64,000 nt of DNA, taken from Lachnospiraceae bacterium (GTDB lineage: Bacteria > Bacillota > Clostridia > Lachnospirales > Lachnospiraceae). Shown one piece after another: positions 15,938 to 25,225 of this stretch. The position numbers were made by a program, and so were the translations under genes. The stretch's first letter is position 1. Each line of letters begins with the position of its first letter. Location of the stretch: the NCBI GenBank assembly GCA_009911195.1, contig QXWV01000002.1, forward strand, positions 124,001 to 188,000. The letters are read 5' to 3'. Under the pieces are notes generated by a model that was not told the DNA's origin, ran no database searches, and saw nothing but the letters and a program-made list of their open reading frames with translations.

Positions 15938-16747
15938 TTATTTAAACGGCACTACCGAACCCTGGTATTTTTCATTAATAAAATCACTCATTTCATCGGA
16001 TTTTAATACTTCCACCAAAGCCTTTACGCCTTCGTTCCCTTCATTTCCTTCTTTTACTACAATGACATTCACATAAGTCTTAGCAGCCTCGGAATCCGAA
16101 GTTTCGTAAGCCAGTGCATCCGTCTGGGCATTCAGCCCTGCCTGGAGCGCATAGTTCCCGTTTAACACAACAAAAGAGGTTTCCTCAATTACCCTTGCCA
16201 CCTGTGCCGCTTCCAATTCGATGATTTCCACGTTATGGGGATTCTCAGCGATATCGTTCTTTGTAGCTTCCATCCCTGCACCGTCCTTCAAAGTAATGAT
16301 GCCATTGTCCTGCAAAAGCAGCAATGCCCTGGCCTCATTGGTGGTGTCATTGGGAACTGCTATCGTTGCCCCATCGGAGATATTTGCCAAATCGGATTCC
16401 GTTCCCCCATAAATCCCCAGGGGTTCATAATGAATTTCCCCAACATTCACAAGATGTGTGCCTTTTTCTTCGTTAAAACTATCCAGATAAGGGGTATGCT
16501 GGAAATAATTGCAATCAAAATCCCCTGCTTCCACTACCTCATTAGGCTGCACATAGTCATTAAATACCGTAACCTGAAGATCCCATCCTTTTTCCGCCAG
16601 AATCGGTTTCGCTGCCTCCAATATCTCCGAATGGGGAACTTCCGTGGCCGCCACCTTAATCGCCCCGCCATCCTTGGAGCCACATCCTGTGAGCGCACCT
16701 ATGGCAAATACTGCCGCAATCAATAATAATACTGCTTTCTTTTTCAT
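15938..16747 (-). CDS. metQ: Methionine ABC transporter substrate-binding lipoprotein
   Basis: A 269-residue NlpA/MetQ-family lipoprotein. The signal peptide MKKKAVLLLIAAVFAIGAL ends in the lipobox LTGC (Cys22), so the mature protein is anchored outside the membrane. The family text is clear: KVAATEVPHSEILE, NDYVQPNEVVEAGDFDCNYFQHTPYL and the late FVVLNGNYALQAG. It binds D/L-methionine or related sulfur amino acids. Last gene of the cysK-metN-metI-metQ series, 70 bp after metI. Confidence 0.95.
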   Translation of the reverse strand: MKKKAVLLLIAAVFAIGALTGCGSKDGGAIKVAATEVPHSEILEAAKPILAEKGWDLQVTVFNDYVQPNEVVEAGDFDCNYFQHTPYLDSFNEEKGTHLVNVGEIHYEPLGIYGGTESDLANISDGATIAVPNDTTNEARALLLLQDNGIITLKDGAGMEATKNDIAENPHNVEIIELEAAQVARVIEETSFVVLNGNYALQAGLNAQTDALAYETSDSEAAKTYVNVIVVKEGNEGNEGVKALVEVLKSDEMSDFINEKYQGSVVPFK

Positions 16748-16817
16748 AACATTTTCCTCCTCTTAACCGGAAACGCCCTGCAAATGGACGTTTCATTATG
16801 TATTTTATTATAAATTC

Positions 16818-17483
16818 CTATCCGGTAATCCGCTTATCCATTTTCCTGGAAATCGTTGTGCCTATCCACTGAAGTATCTGTACCAATATAATGAGCAGCG
16901 CCACAGTCACTAACATGATATCCACCTGATACCGGTGATATCCGTAACGTATGGCCACATCTCCAAGACCGCCGCCGCCTACAGCCCCTGCCATGGCCGA
17001 ATATCCCAATATAGTTCCAAGGGCTATCGTCGCCCCCACAATCAATGAAGTCCGTGCCTCCGCTAAAAGCACCTTCCAGACGATAGTTTTTATTCCCGCC
17101 CCCATGCTCTGGGCCGCTTCAATTACGCCTCTGTCCACCTCTAACAGGGAAGATTCTACCAGCCTGGCGATAAATGGTGCCGCTGCTATTGTAAGGGGCA
17201 CAATCGTCGCCGTAGCCCCATAGCTTTTCCCTACCACAAACCTGGTAAATGGAATGAGCATCATCAACAGGATAAGGAATGGGATAGAACGCACCACATT
17301 TACCACTACATCCAATATTTTATAAACAACAGCATTGGGCTTTAACCCGTCCTTTGCCGTAATTACCAGGAAAATCCCCATTGGCAGCCCGATGACATAT
17401 GCCAGGGCCGTAGATACCAATGTCATATATAAGGTTATGCCCGTCTCTTTTGCGAGCATCAGAATCATCGAACTATCCCACAT
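16818..17483 (-). CDS. metI: Methionine ABC transporter permease
   Basis: 221 residues with five membrane helices, the usual MetI size. The ABC-coupling EAA loop reads EAAQSMGAGIKTIVWKVLLAEARTSL in two parts around residue 135-160. The N-terminus lies in a cytoplasmic/TM1 region typical of MetI (ETGITLYMTLVSTALAY). It overlaps the metN stop by 11 bp, indicating translational coupling, and forms the membrane channel of the MetNIQ importer. Confidence 0.95.
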   Translation of the reverse strand: MWDSSMILMLAKETGITLYMTLVSTALAYVIGLPMGIFLVITAKDGLKPNAVVYKILDVVVNVVRSIPFLILLMMLIPFTRFVVGKSYGATATIVPLTIAAAPFIARLVESSLLEVDRGVIEAAQSMGAGIKTIVWKVLLAEARTSLIVGATIALGTILGYSAMAGAVGGGGLGDVAIRYGYHRYQVDIMLVTVALLIILVQILQWIGTTISRKMDKRITG

Positions 17484-18483
17484 AATTATCCAGCTCCTCC
17501 ACTTCCAGTCTTCTCTCCTTCAAATAGGTTATCATTTTACCGGCTGTAATTTTATCTTCCGGGAGCTGTAAAACCATCTGTCCGTGGGCTACACCGCCGA
17601 TATCTTTCGTATCCGCCAAAAGGATATTCACCGGTGTCTTACATTCCAGCACCATGTTGGCGATAACCGGTTCAAAAGATGAGTTCTCCTTGAACACGAT
17701 ACGGATACAATGTTTCCCTTTCATTTCCTCATAATTGCCGCCATTTTGGAAAACCAGCCTCTTGGCTGCGGACGAACGCGGCCTTGCAAATACCTCTTCC
17801 ACCGTGCCTGTCTCCGCCAGGGTGCCGCCGTCAATAATCGCCACATGGGTACATATTTCCTGTACCACTGCCATTTCGTGGGTGATAATAACGATTGTAA
17901 TGCCATATCTTGCATTAATGTCCTTTAAAAGCGCCAGTATGGATTTGGTAGTAGTAGGGTCCAGCGCGCTTGTAGCCTCATCGCAAAGCAAAATCTTCGG
18001 ATTGGTAGCAAGGGCCCTGGCAATAGCCACCCTCTGCTTCTGCCCGCCGGAAAGCTGCGCTGGATATGCGCTTGCTTTCTCCGAAAGCCCTACAATTTCC
18101 AGCAGTTCCTTTGCCTTTTCCCTGGCTTCCTTTTTCTTTTGCCCTACGATTTCCAAAGGAAAACAAATATTATCCAATACAGTCCTTTGCATCAGAAGAT
18201 TAAAATGCTGGAAAATCATGGCGATTTGTGTACGCATAAGCCGCAAATCTTTATCGGGCAGGGAGGAAAGGTCCTTTCCTTCCACAATTACCGTTCCTTC
18301 CGTCGGTTTTTCCAGAAAATTCAAGCAACGGACAAGGGTACTTTTCCCCGCACCGCTCATTCCGATTATGCCGTAGATTTCGCCCTTGTGAATCTCCAGA
18401 TTGATTCCCTTCAACGCTTCTACCGTATTCTCTTTTCCAACAAATGTCTTGCTGACATCTTTTACCTGTATCATCGTTTCCAT
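17473..18483 (-). CDS. metN: Methionine ABC transporter ATP-binding protein
   Basis: 336 residues. The ATPase domain shows Walker A GMSGAGKSTL, signature LSGGQKQRVAIARAL and Walker B ILLCDEATSALD. After about residue 255 comes the C-terminal NIL regulatory domain (VLECKTPVNILLADTKDIGG), which in MetN senses internal methionine and inhibits transport. It follows cysK by about 100 bp with no terminator or riboswitch visible in between, so the transporter seems to depend on the cysK promoter. Confidence 0.96.
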   Translation of the reverse strand: METMIQVKDVSKTFVGKENTVEALKGINLEIHKGEIYGIIGMSGAGKSTLVRCLNFLEKPTEGTVIVEGKDLSSLPDKDLRLMRTQIAMIFQHFNLLMQRTVLDNICFPLEIVGQKKKEAREKAKELLEIVGLSEKASAYPAQLSGGQKQRVAIARALATNPKILLCDEATSALDPTTTKSILALLKDINARYGITIVIITHEMAVVQEICTHVAIIDGGTLAETGTVEEVFARPRSSAAKRLVFQNGGNYEEMKGKHCIRIVFKENSSFEPVIANMVLECKTPVNILLADTKDIGGVAHGQMVLQLPEDKITAGKMITYLKERRLEVEELDNYVG

Positions 18484-18586
18484 AACTGCCCCGCTCTTTC
18501 TATGCTCAGAAACTGTTCGTTAATACAGTCCGTATCATACCACAGACTGTCAATTTCTGCAAGTTTATGTTCGGGATTTCCGTTTA

Positions 18587-19522
18587 CTATTCCGCAAACA
18601 TCGGCGTAGAGAGATATCTGTCTCCGGAGTCCGGCAATAAAGCTACGATAGTCTTCCCCTTGTTTTCTTCCCTTTTTGCCAGCTCCACGGCTGCTGCCAG
18701 CGCCGCGCCTGAGGATATTCCTACCAGTATCCCTTCTTTCACCGCAATCTTTTTCCCCGCTGCGAATGCATCTTCACTTTTTATCCGGATTACTTCGTCA
18801 TATACATTTATGTTCAGCACTTTTGGCACAAATCCTGCCCCGATTCCCTGTATTTTGTGGGAGCCAGGATTCCCCCCCGAAAGCACCGGGGAATCCTCCG
18901 GCTCAACGGCAACTACTTTTATTTTAGGGTTTCTTGATTTTAAGAATGTCCCTACACCGGTAATTGTTCCGCCAGTCCCTACCCCTGCTACAAAAATATC
19001 CACTTTTCCGTCCGTGTCTTCCCATATTTCCGGCCCCGTAGTCGCCGCATGGACTGCAGGATTCGCCGGATTATCAAATTGCCCTAAGATAACTGCCCCG
19101 GGAATACTCCTTTGCAGTTCTTCCGCTTTTTCAATCGCCCCTTTCATCCCTTTTGCCCCTTCGGTGAGAACCAGCTCAGCCCCATAGGCTTTCAGAAGAT
19201 TCCTCCGTTCCACGCTCATCGTATCTGGCAGGGTGAGGATTGTCCTATATCCCCTGGCCGCCGCTACAGCCGCCAGCCCGATGCCTGTATTGCCTGAGGT
19301 AGGTTCGATAATCGCTGCCCCTTTTTTCAAAATCCCTTTTTTCTCCCCGTCCTCAATCATCGCCAATGCCACCCTGTCCTTGACGCTTCCTGCCGGATTG
19401 AGATATTCCAGTTTCGCCAGAACCGTTGCCCCTTCCACGCCTTCTGCCCCGGAAAAATTCCTTACCTCCAGCAAAGGCGTTTTGCCGATTAATTCTGTAG
19501 CACTCTTTTTCACATAAGACAT
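18587..19522 (-). CDS. cysK: Cysteine synthase A (O-acetylserine sulfhydrylase)
   Basis: A 311-residue PLP enzyme that makes cysteine from O-acetylserine and sulfide. PLP Lys48 lies in NPAGSVKDR, the substrate loop is [12 protein letters not shown], the phosphate loop [10 protein letters not shown], and the C-terminal [11 protein letters not shown] is present. GAGGAGGATGACAAA precedes the ATG. First gene of the sulfur amino acid operon; a consensus-like promoter and a perfect inverted repeat lie in its 5' region. In Bacillus, CysK also partners the Rrf2 regulator CymR, which makes the nearby Rrf2 gene suggestive. Confidence 0.97.
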   Translation of the reverse strand: MSYVKKSATELIGKTPLLEVRNFSGAEGVEGATVLAKLEYLNPAGSVKDRVALAMIEDGEKKGILKKGAAIIEPTSGNTGIGLAAVAAARGYRTILTLPDTMSVERRNLLKAYGAELVLTEGAKGMKGAIEKAEELQRSIPGAVILGQFDNPANPAVHAATTGPEIWEDTDGKVDIFVAGVGTGGTITGVGTFLKSRNPKIKVVAVEPEDSPVLSGGNPGSHKIQGIGAGFVPKVLNINVYDEVIRIKSEDAFAAGKKIAVKEGILVGISSGAALAAAVELAKREENKGKTIVALLPDSGDRYLSTPMFAE

Positions 19523-19563
19523 TTTGTCATCCTCCTCTCGGGCTGCATTTTTAACCCTTTTTA

Positions 19564-19586
19564 TTTCCTAGTATTCTACTAGGAAA
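19564..19586. promoter_or_regulatory. Perfect inverted repeat, candidate Rrf2-type operator of the cysK operon
   Basis: TTTCCTAGTA-TTC-TACTAGGAAA is a perfect 10+10 bp palindrome with a 3-bp centre, 41 bp upstream of the cysK start and just downstream of the predicted transcription start. ACTAGGA-type dyads are typical of Rrf2/IscR-like sites, so repression by the Rrf2 protein encoded at 12964-13404 is plausible but unproven. Confidence 0.7.
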
Positions 19587-19598
19587 ATTATGAATTAG

Positions 19599-19627
19599 AT
19601 GATACCACCTAATGGAACAAATGTCAA
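19599..19627 (-). promoter_or_regulatory. Sigma-A promoter of cysK-metNIQ
   Basis: On the minus strand TTGACA (19622-19627) and TATCAT (19599-19604) are separated by exactly 17 bp. The inverted repeat at 19564-19586 would lie at about +6 to +28, where a bound repressor would block clearance. Confidence 0.75.
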
Positions 19628-19756
19628 CTTTTTTCTCCGGTTTAAGTTTCTCCGGTTTTAATCCAAAGGCGGGAAACCTGTTTTCAGATTCCCCGCCCGT
19701 GGTTTTTGACTATGTTATCCGTTCTGCTTTCATTTTTTCTCCATTTGTACACGGCT

Positions 19757-20482
19757 TTATTGTACATGTCCCAAAAGGCTGGCCGCCTCCTTATCCGCAA
19801 TTACTGTAAAATTGGGGTGCAGCCGCAGTAGGGAACTGGGGATTTCTTCGCATACAGGGCCTTCCAATACCTTCTTTAATATCTCGGCCTTCTCCGTACC
19901 GCTGACAATCATAACAATATTCTTACAGCCCATGACTGTAGCCGGGCCAAAGGTCACATAATAATCGGTCATTTTATCCATTCCACCGCTTAAAAATGCC
20001 AAGCGCTTTTCTATCCCCTCATTCAGATGGTTGCTCACCGCGCGGCATCCTTCGCCAAAGCCGTTCAGCGTTCCCGATAAGTTCCCGCAAAAATGGCCAT
20101 CCGGCCCTAAGCCCAGCATAATCATATCTATCCCGCCGTCTTCTTTCAGCTTCTTGTCAAAATGCATATAATTCTTTTCATCAAAGATTTCAATCTGCGC
20201 CCCGTCAATCATGCATGGATGAAAGAACAGGCGGTTCAGCGTATCCATCGTCAGGCTTGGCCCGCCTTTTACGGGAATTTCATCGAAATTATAATAATGG
20301 ACATTTTCAAACCTGTTATCTTTTAAAAAGTCCCGGATAATTTCATACATTCTGGCAGGGGTCTTCCCTCCAGTAACCGCCAGGTTCACCCTTTTCCCTT
20401 TCCCTTTCATAATCCAGCCCATTAGTTCCATAGCCGCCGTCCTGCTCATATTTTCATAATCTTCCGCAATGATTAAATTCAT
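19757..20482 (-). CDS. NagB/YieK-like glucosamine-6-phosphate deaminase family protein
   Basis: About 241 residues of the NagB/6-phosphogluconolactonase fold. The phosphate loop is AVTGGKTPARMYE, the ring-opening region HYYNFDEIP keeps the catalytic Asp, and GLGPDGHFCGN keeps the Asp and His of the NagB active site. The Glu that follows in true deaminases (GFNEP) is Leu in NLSG, so the reaction may differ. ATG 20482 is chosen for the GGGAGGG upstream; 20515 would add a poor N-terminus. Last gene of the beta-glucoside PTS operon, 68 bp after the GH1 gene, hinting that the imported sugar may yield an amino-sugar phosphate. Confidence 0.8.
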   Translation of the reverse strand: MNLIIAEDYENMSRTAAMELMGWIMKGKGKRVNLAVTGGKTPARMYEIIRDFLKDNRFENVHYYNFDEIPVKGGPSLTMDTLNRLFFHPCMIDGAQIEIFDEKNYMHFDKKLKEDGGIDMIMLGLGPDGHFCGNLSGTLNGFGEGCRAVSNHLNEGIEKRLAFLSGGMDKMTDYYVTFGPATVMGCKNIVMIVSGTEKAEILKKVLEGPVCEEIPSSLLRLHPNFTVIADKEAASLLGHVQ

Positions 20483-20550
20483 TTCCAAACCCTCCCTAAT
20501 GCTGGCGCCAGTCATTTCATCCCCTTTGTTCCAATGCTTATTTTTCTGCC

Positions 20551-22023
<1,473 letters not shown>

Positions 22024-22074
22024 TTACCTTCCATCCGCTTCCGGCTTTTTCGTTCCGCATTATACTGCTTTTTC

Positions 22075-23469
22075 CTATTTTATTATATTTTTCTTTTCCG
22101 CTTCTATCGCCCTGTCATCTTTTTCAATATTCTCGTCAAATCCCAGAATATAGGTCAATGTTGCCGTCAATACAAAGGAAATCGCCAGCCCAATCAGCAT
22201 TACCGGTATAGAACCTGCATAAACTGGCAGGGAAATGATAGACGGCATCGCAAAGCTAACCGCTTTTCCTCCCATTATCGCTACGAAAGCGCCGGATACC
22301 CCTCCGCCGATACAAAGGGCAATCAATGGCCTCTTGAAACGGAAGGCAACCCCATACAGGGCAGGCTCCGTAACCCCGATAAACGCGGATATAAAAGAAG
22401 AAAATACTGCCGTCTTATTATTTTCCTTTTTAGCTTTCAAAAAGACGCCGAAACACATGCCTGCCGCTGCCATCGTTGCCACGCAGTGCACCGGCCCTAA
22501 CATATCATAGCCTAACGTTTCAATATTATTAATCATAACAGGCGACAGCATCATATGGGTACCCGTGAAAACCACAAGCGGACGGGTAGCTCCATCAATC
22601 AGCCCTCCCAGCCAAGGCGCTGTTGTAAACAGCCATTTGAAAAATTCACCCACATAAATACCTGCATTGTATCCAAGCGGCCCGATAGCTACCAGACTTA
22701 ACGGAGCCATTACGAGCAACGTGCCGATAGGAACTACAACAACACGCAAAAAGCTCGGCGTATGCTTGCTTAACCACCTATGTAAATAACTCATAATCCA
22801 AACGGATATAATAATCGGCAGTACGCTGGAAGAATATTTTACCAGATAAAAGTTCAGCCCAAGCAGGGAAGTCTGCGTACCTGCCCCTTCCAAAACGCTG
22901 GGGTACATATAGACACCCGCCAAAATCAATGCCATTACTTCATTTGTCCTGAATTTTTTAGCACTTGTAAATGCCAAAATGAACGGCAGGAAATAAAATA
23001 CGGAGTCGGATGCCGCATTCAAAATCAAGTAAAGCCCTGTATCGGTGGCTATCCACCCATAATTTGCCATCAGAGTCAGCAGGCCCTTTAATACACCGGC
23101 ACCTGCAAAAGCGGTAACTACCGGCGCAAATACGCCGCTGATAACCTCAAACAAGACGCCAAAGCTAAATTTGCCCCGTTTCCCGCCATCCAGGTTTTCA
23201 TCAATTGCCGCTTCCCTTTCAATCCCTGCCAGCTTACAGATTTCCTCGTATACATCCGGAACCGTTTCCCCTATAATCACCTGGAACTGCCCATTCTGTA
23301 TCATTGTTCCCAATACGCCGGGAATCGCTTCGATTTCCGACTGCTTCGCCAGGCTCTGGTCCTTTAAGTTAAAGCGCAGGCGAGTCATGCAGTGCACTAA
23401 AAATTCGATGTTTTCTTTCCCTCCCACCTTTTCGAGAATAGCGGAAGCTTTCTTTTTGTTGTCAGCCAT
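22075..23469 (-). CDS. bglP: Beta-glucoside PTS transporter subunit EIIBC
   Basis: 464 residues. The EIIB domain comes first with the phospho-Cys in VHCMTRLRFNLKD (about residue 28), then the EIIC channel with about ten helices, starting near residue 105, including the GTHMMLSPVMINNIETLGYD and GVTEPALYGV motifs of the Glc/Scr superfamily. The usual C-terminal EIIA domain is missing; a separate EIIA is encoded two genes upstream at 24524-24994. It imports and phosphorylates an aryl- or alkyl-beta-glucoside or a beta-disaccharide. Confidence 0.93.
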   Translation of the reverse strand: MADNKKKASAILEKVGGKENIEFLVHCMTRLRFNLKDQSLAKQSEIEAIPGVLGTMIQNGQFQVIIGETVPDVYEEICKLAGIEREAAIDENLDGGKRGKFSFGVLFEVISGVFAPVVTAFAGAGVLKGLLTLMANYGWIATDTGLYLILNAASDSVFYFLPFILAFTSAKKFRTNEVMALILAGVYMYPSVLEGAGTQTSLLGLNFYLVKYSSSVLPIIISVWIMSYLHRWLSKHTPSFLRVVVVPIGTLLVMAPLSLVAIGPLGYNAGIYVGEFFKWLFTTAPWLGGLIDGATRPLVVFTGTHMMLSPVMINNIETLGYDMLGPVHCVATMAAAGMCFGVFLKAKKENNKTAVFSSFISAFIGVTEPALYGVAFRFKRPLIALCIGGGVSGAFVAIMGGKAVSFAMPSIISLPVYAGSIPVMLIGLAISFVLTATLTYILGFDENIEKDDRAIEAEKKNIIK

Positions 23470-23507
23470 AATCTTATCCTTCCTTTCTATCTTTGCCTAT
23501 ATTTATC

Positions 23508-23533
23508 ACAGTATATTGCGCGCCATATACTGT
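23508..23533. repeat. Perfect 9-bp inverted repeat between licT and the EIIBC gene
   Basis: ACAGTATAT (23508-23516) and ATATACTGT (23525-23533) flank TGCGCGCC. It is not a RAT site and lacks a U-run; it may be an RNA processing hairpin or operator. Confidence 0.6.
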
Positions 23534-23584
23534 ATCAGCCCTGTCAAATAGCAGCTTGCCCAAATCCATTTGCAAACCCCATTT

Positions 23585-24439
23585 TTAATGCCCTTCCCCT
23601 TGCAGCGGGGTTGTTGACTTGGCATATAACTGATTCACATGTATCATCAAATATAAAAGTTCTTCGTGGGGGCATCGTTCCCCGAATTCCTGTTCCATAT
23701 AATCGTCAATCTTTGCCACACATTTCCTGATTTCCGGATTATTTTCCTTCATGCCCTGGTAAAGCTCCTCATTGCTGTCATTAAACTCTTCATTTCTTTC
23801 CTTGCGCTGGACAAAATACTTCATGTGATTCTTGAAGCGGAAATAATGAAAACTGTTTTTTTCCACCGCAAAGCCGAAATATTCCTCCACCAGCTCTGTC
23901 ACCTCACGGATAATCCGGGCTGTACGGTCGGGATTCTTTTCCGGCACTTTTTCCCCTTCCAATGCATTAATAAAATGCATCGTAATGCTGGTCACTTCCC
24001 CCGGGGCGAGATGAACTTTCATTTTTTCATTGATTTTACGGATAAACCATTGGGAAATCATAGTCAGCTCCGGGTATTCATATTCCATCTCATAGGAATA
24101 CGGAAGCGTCACGTTCATTCCTTTGCGTTCCCTCTCAATCGAAAAGTTGATATGGTCGGCCAGGACGAAGACAAGATTGGGGTTCAGCCTCCCTTTTATC
24201 CGTGTTTTAGCGATGTCCAAAAGCTTTGTAACCAGAAGGAATATTTTTTCCGGAATTTCTGTCAGCAGCCCATAATATCTTCTGTCGATGTCATAGTAGG
24301 TTCTGTCTATTTTTGATAAGTCCTTCAATTCATAAGGTATTTCCCCAAACCCGATTCCTTTTCCGAAAATAACCACTTCCCGGTTATTGCCATCCAAGCC
24401 AATCGCCACATTATTGTTTATTTTTTTTATTACCTTCAT
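23585..24439 (-). CDS. licT: BglG/LicT family transcription antiterminator
   Basis: About 284 residues. The N-terminal RNA-binding CAT domain (MKVIKKINNNVAIGLD ... VVIFGKGIGFG) is followed by two PTS regulation domains: PRD1 with LADHINFSIER and MHFINALE, PRD2 with FKNHMKYFVQR and YLMIHVNQLY, keeping the phosphorylatable His residues. It would bind the RAT at 25105-25130 and allow read-through of the operon terminator when the sugar is present. ATG 24439 is chosen for AGGAGAAGGA upstream. It lies inside the operon that it controls. Confidence 0.94.
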   Translation of the reverse strand: MKVIKKINNNVAIGLDGNNREVVIFGKGIGFGEIPYELKDLSKIDRTYYDIDRRYYGLLTEIPEKIFLLVTKLLDIAKTRIKGRLNPNLVFVLADHINFSIERERKGMNVTLPYSYEMEYEYPELTMISQWFIRKINEKMKVHLAPGEVTSITMHFINALEGEKVPEKNPDRTARIIREVTELVEEYFGFAVEKNSFHYFRFKNHMKYFVQRKERNEEFNDSNEELYQGMKENNPEIRKCVAKIDDYMEQEFGERCPHEELLYLMIHVNQLYAKSTTPLQGEGH

Positions 24440-24523
24440 GAAATCCTTCTCCTGATTCCTTTCCACCCCTCACTATCCCGTTAATGCTGCACCTGTTCTC
24501 TCCCCAGGGCTGCTTCGTTAGTT

Positions 24524-24994
24524 CTACCCTTCCAGGACAGTGTCCCCCGCATTTACCTTTTGCCCATATACTTCCAAATTGATTTCCTTCCCATCCCCTC
24601 CGGTAAAAATTACCATAGTGGTCATGTCAATCCCCTTTTTCTCCAACAGTTCCCGGTCAAAACGGATAACTGCTTCCCCAGCCCTGACCTTTTTCCCCTG
24701 TTTTGCCAGGGCGGTAAAGCCTTCCCCCTTCAGTTCTACCGTATCCAACCCAATATGTATCAACAGCTCCACACCGGCTTTCGTCTTCATCCCAAAGGCA
24801 TGTTTTGTCGCCGGAATCATAACAATTTCCCCATCTGCCGGGGCTACCACCGTATCATTCTCCGGTATCACTGCAAAGCCGTCCCCCATCATTTTAGAAG
24901 AAAATACTTTATCCGGCACTTCCTCCAAGCGGATGCACTTCCCCGTTACCGGGGCAGCCACTCCATTGTTTTCCTTTCTCAAAAAACCAAACAT
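24524..24994 (-). CDS. PTS glucose-type EIIA protein
   Basis: A 156-residue free-standing EIIA of the glucose family. It starts MFGFLRKENNGVAAPVTGK and has the signature VELLIHIGLDTVEL with the phospho-His, plus KHAFGMKTKAG with the second active-site His. It supplies the domain missing from the EIIBC protein of this operon and would accept phosphate from HPr. First gene after the antitermination leader; ribosome site GGAGGAAGGGAG. Confidence 0.94.
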   Translation of the reverse strand: MFGFLRKENNGVAAPVTGKCIRLEEVPDKVFSSKMMGDGFAVIPENDTVVAPADGEIVMIPATKHAFGMKTKAGVELLIHIGLDTVELKGEGFTALAKQGKKVRAGEAVIRFDRELLEKKGIDMTTMVIFTGGDGKEINLEVYGQKVNAGDTVLEG

Positions 24995-25069
24995 AGCTCC
25001 CTTCCTCCTTTGCTATATGACATTCGTCAATACGTTTATATATTGACTTTTAAAAATATATAAGTGTAC

Positions 25070-25130
25070 AAAAAAAACTCTCCGAATACATACCCTATTA
25101 CAAAGGTAATGCCTCGAAGAGTTACAATCC
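25070..25130 (-). promoter_or_regulatory. RAT antiterminator site overlapping an intrinsic terminator (LicT switch)
   Basis: On the minus strand GGATTGTAAC starts the ribonucleic antiterminator at 25130-25105, ending GGCATTACC, a close match to the LicT/BglG target. It overlaps the 5' arm of a terminator (AACTCTTCGA 25123-25114 with TCGGAGAGTT 25085-25076), followed by eight U. The two structures cannot coexist: the classic antitermination switch, 76 bp upstream of the EIIA gene. Confidence 0.92.
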
Positions 25131-25163
25131 TTATCCGTTAAAAATATTTTATACACTAATTTA

Positions 25164-25192
25164 TTTATATCATATATGACATTTCCTGTCAA
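25164..25192 (-). promoter_or_regulatory. Sigma-A promoter of the beta-glucoside PTS operon
   Basis: TTGACA (25187-25192, minus strand) and TATAAA (25164-25169) with an exact 17-bp spacer, about 30 bp before the RAT site. Confidence 0.8.
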
Positions 25193-25225
25193 GCACTTTT
25201 TATCACAATTCCGCCACTTTATTCG

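Noticed and set aside
18484-18586. SAM riboswitch or T-box before metN
   Set aside because: The 103-bp gap has no kink-turn or terminator features; metN is evidently read from the cysK promoter.
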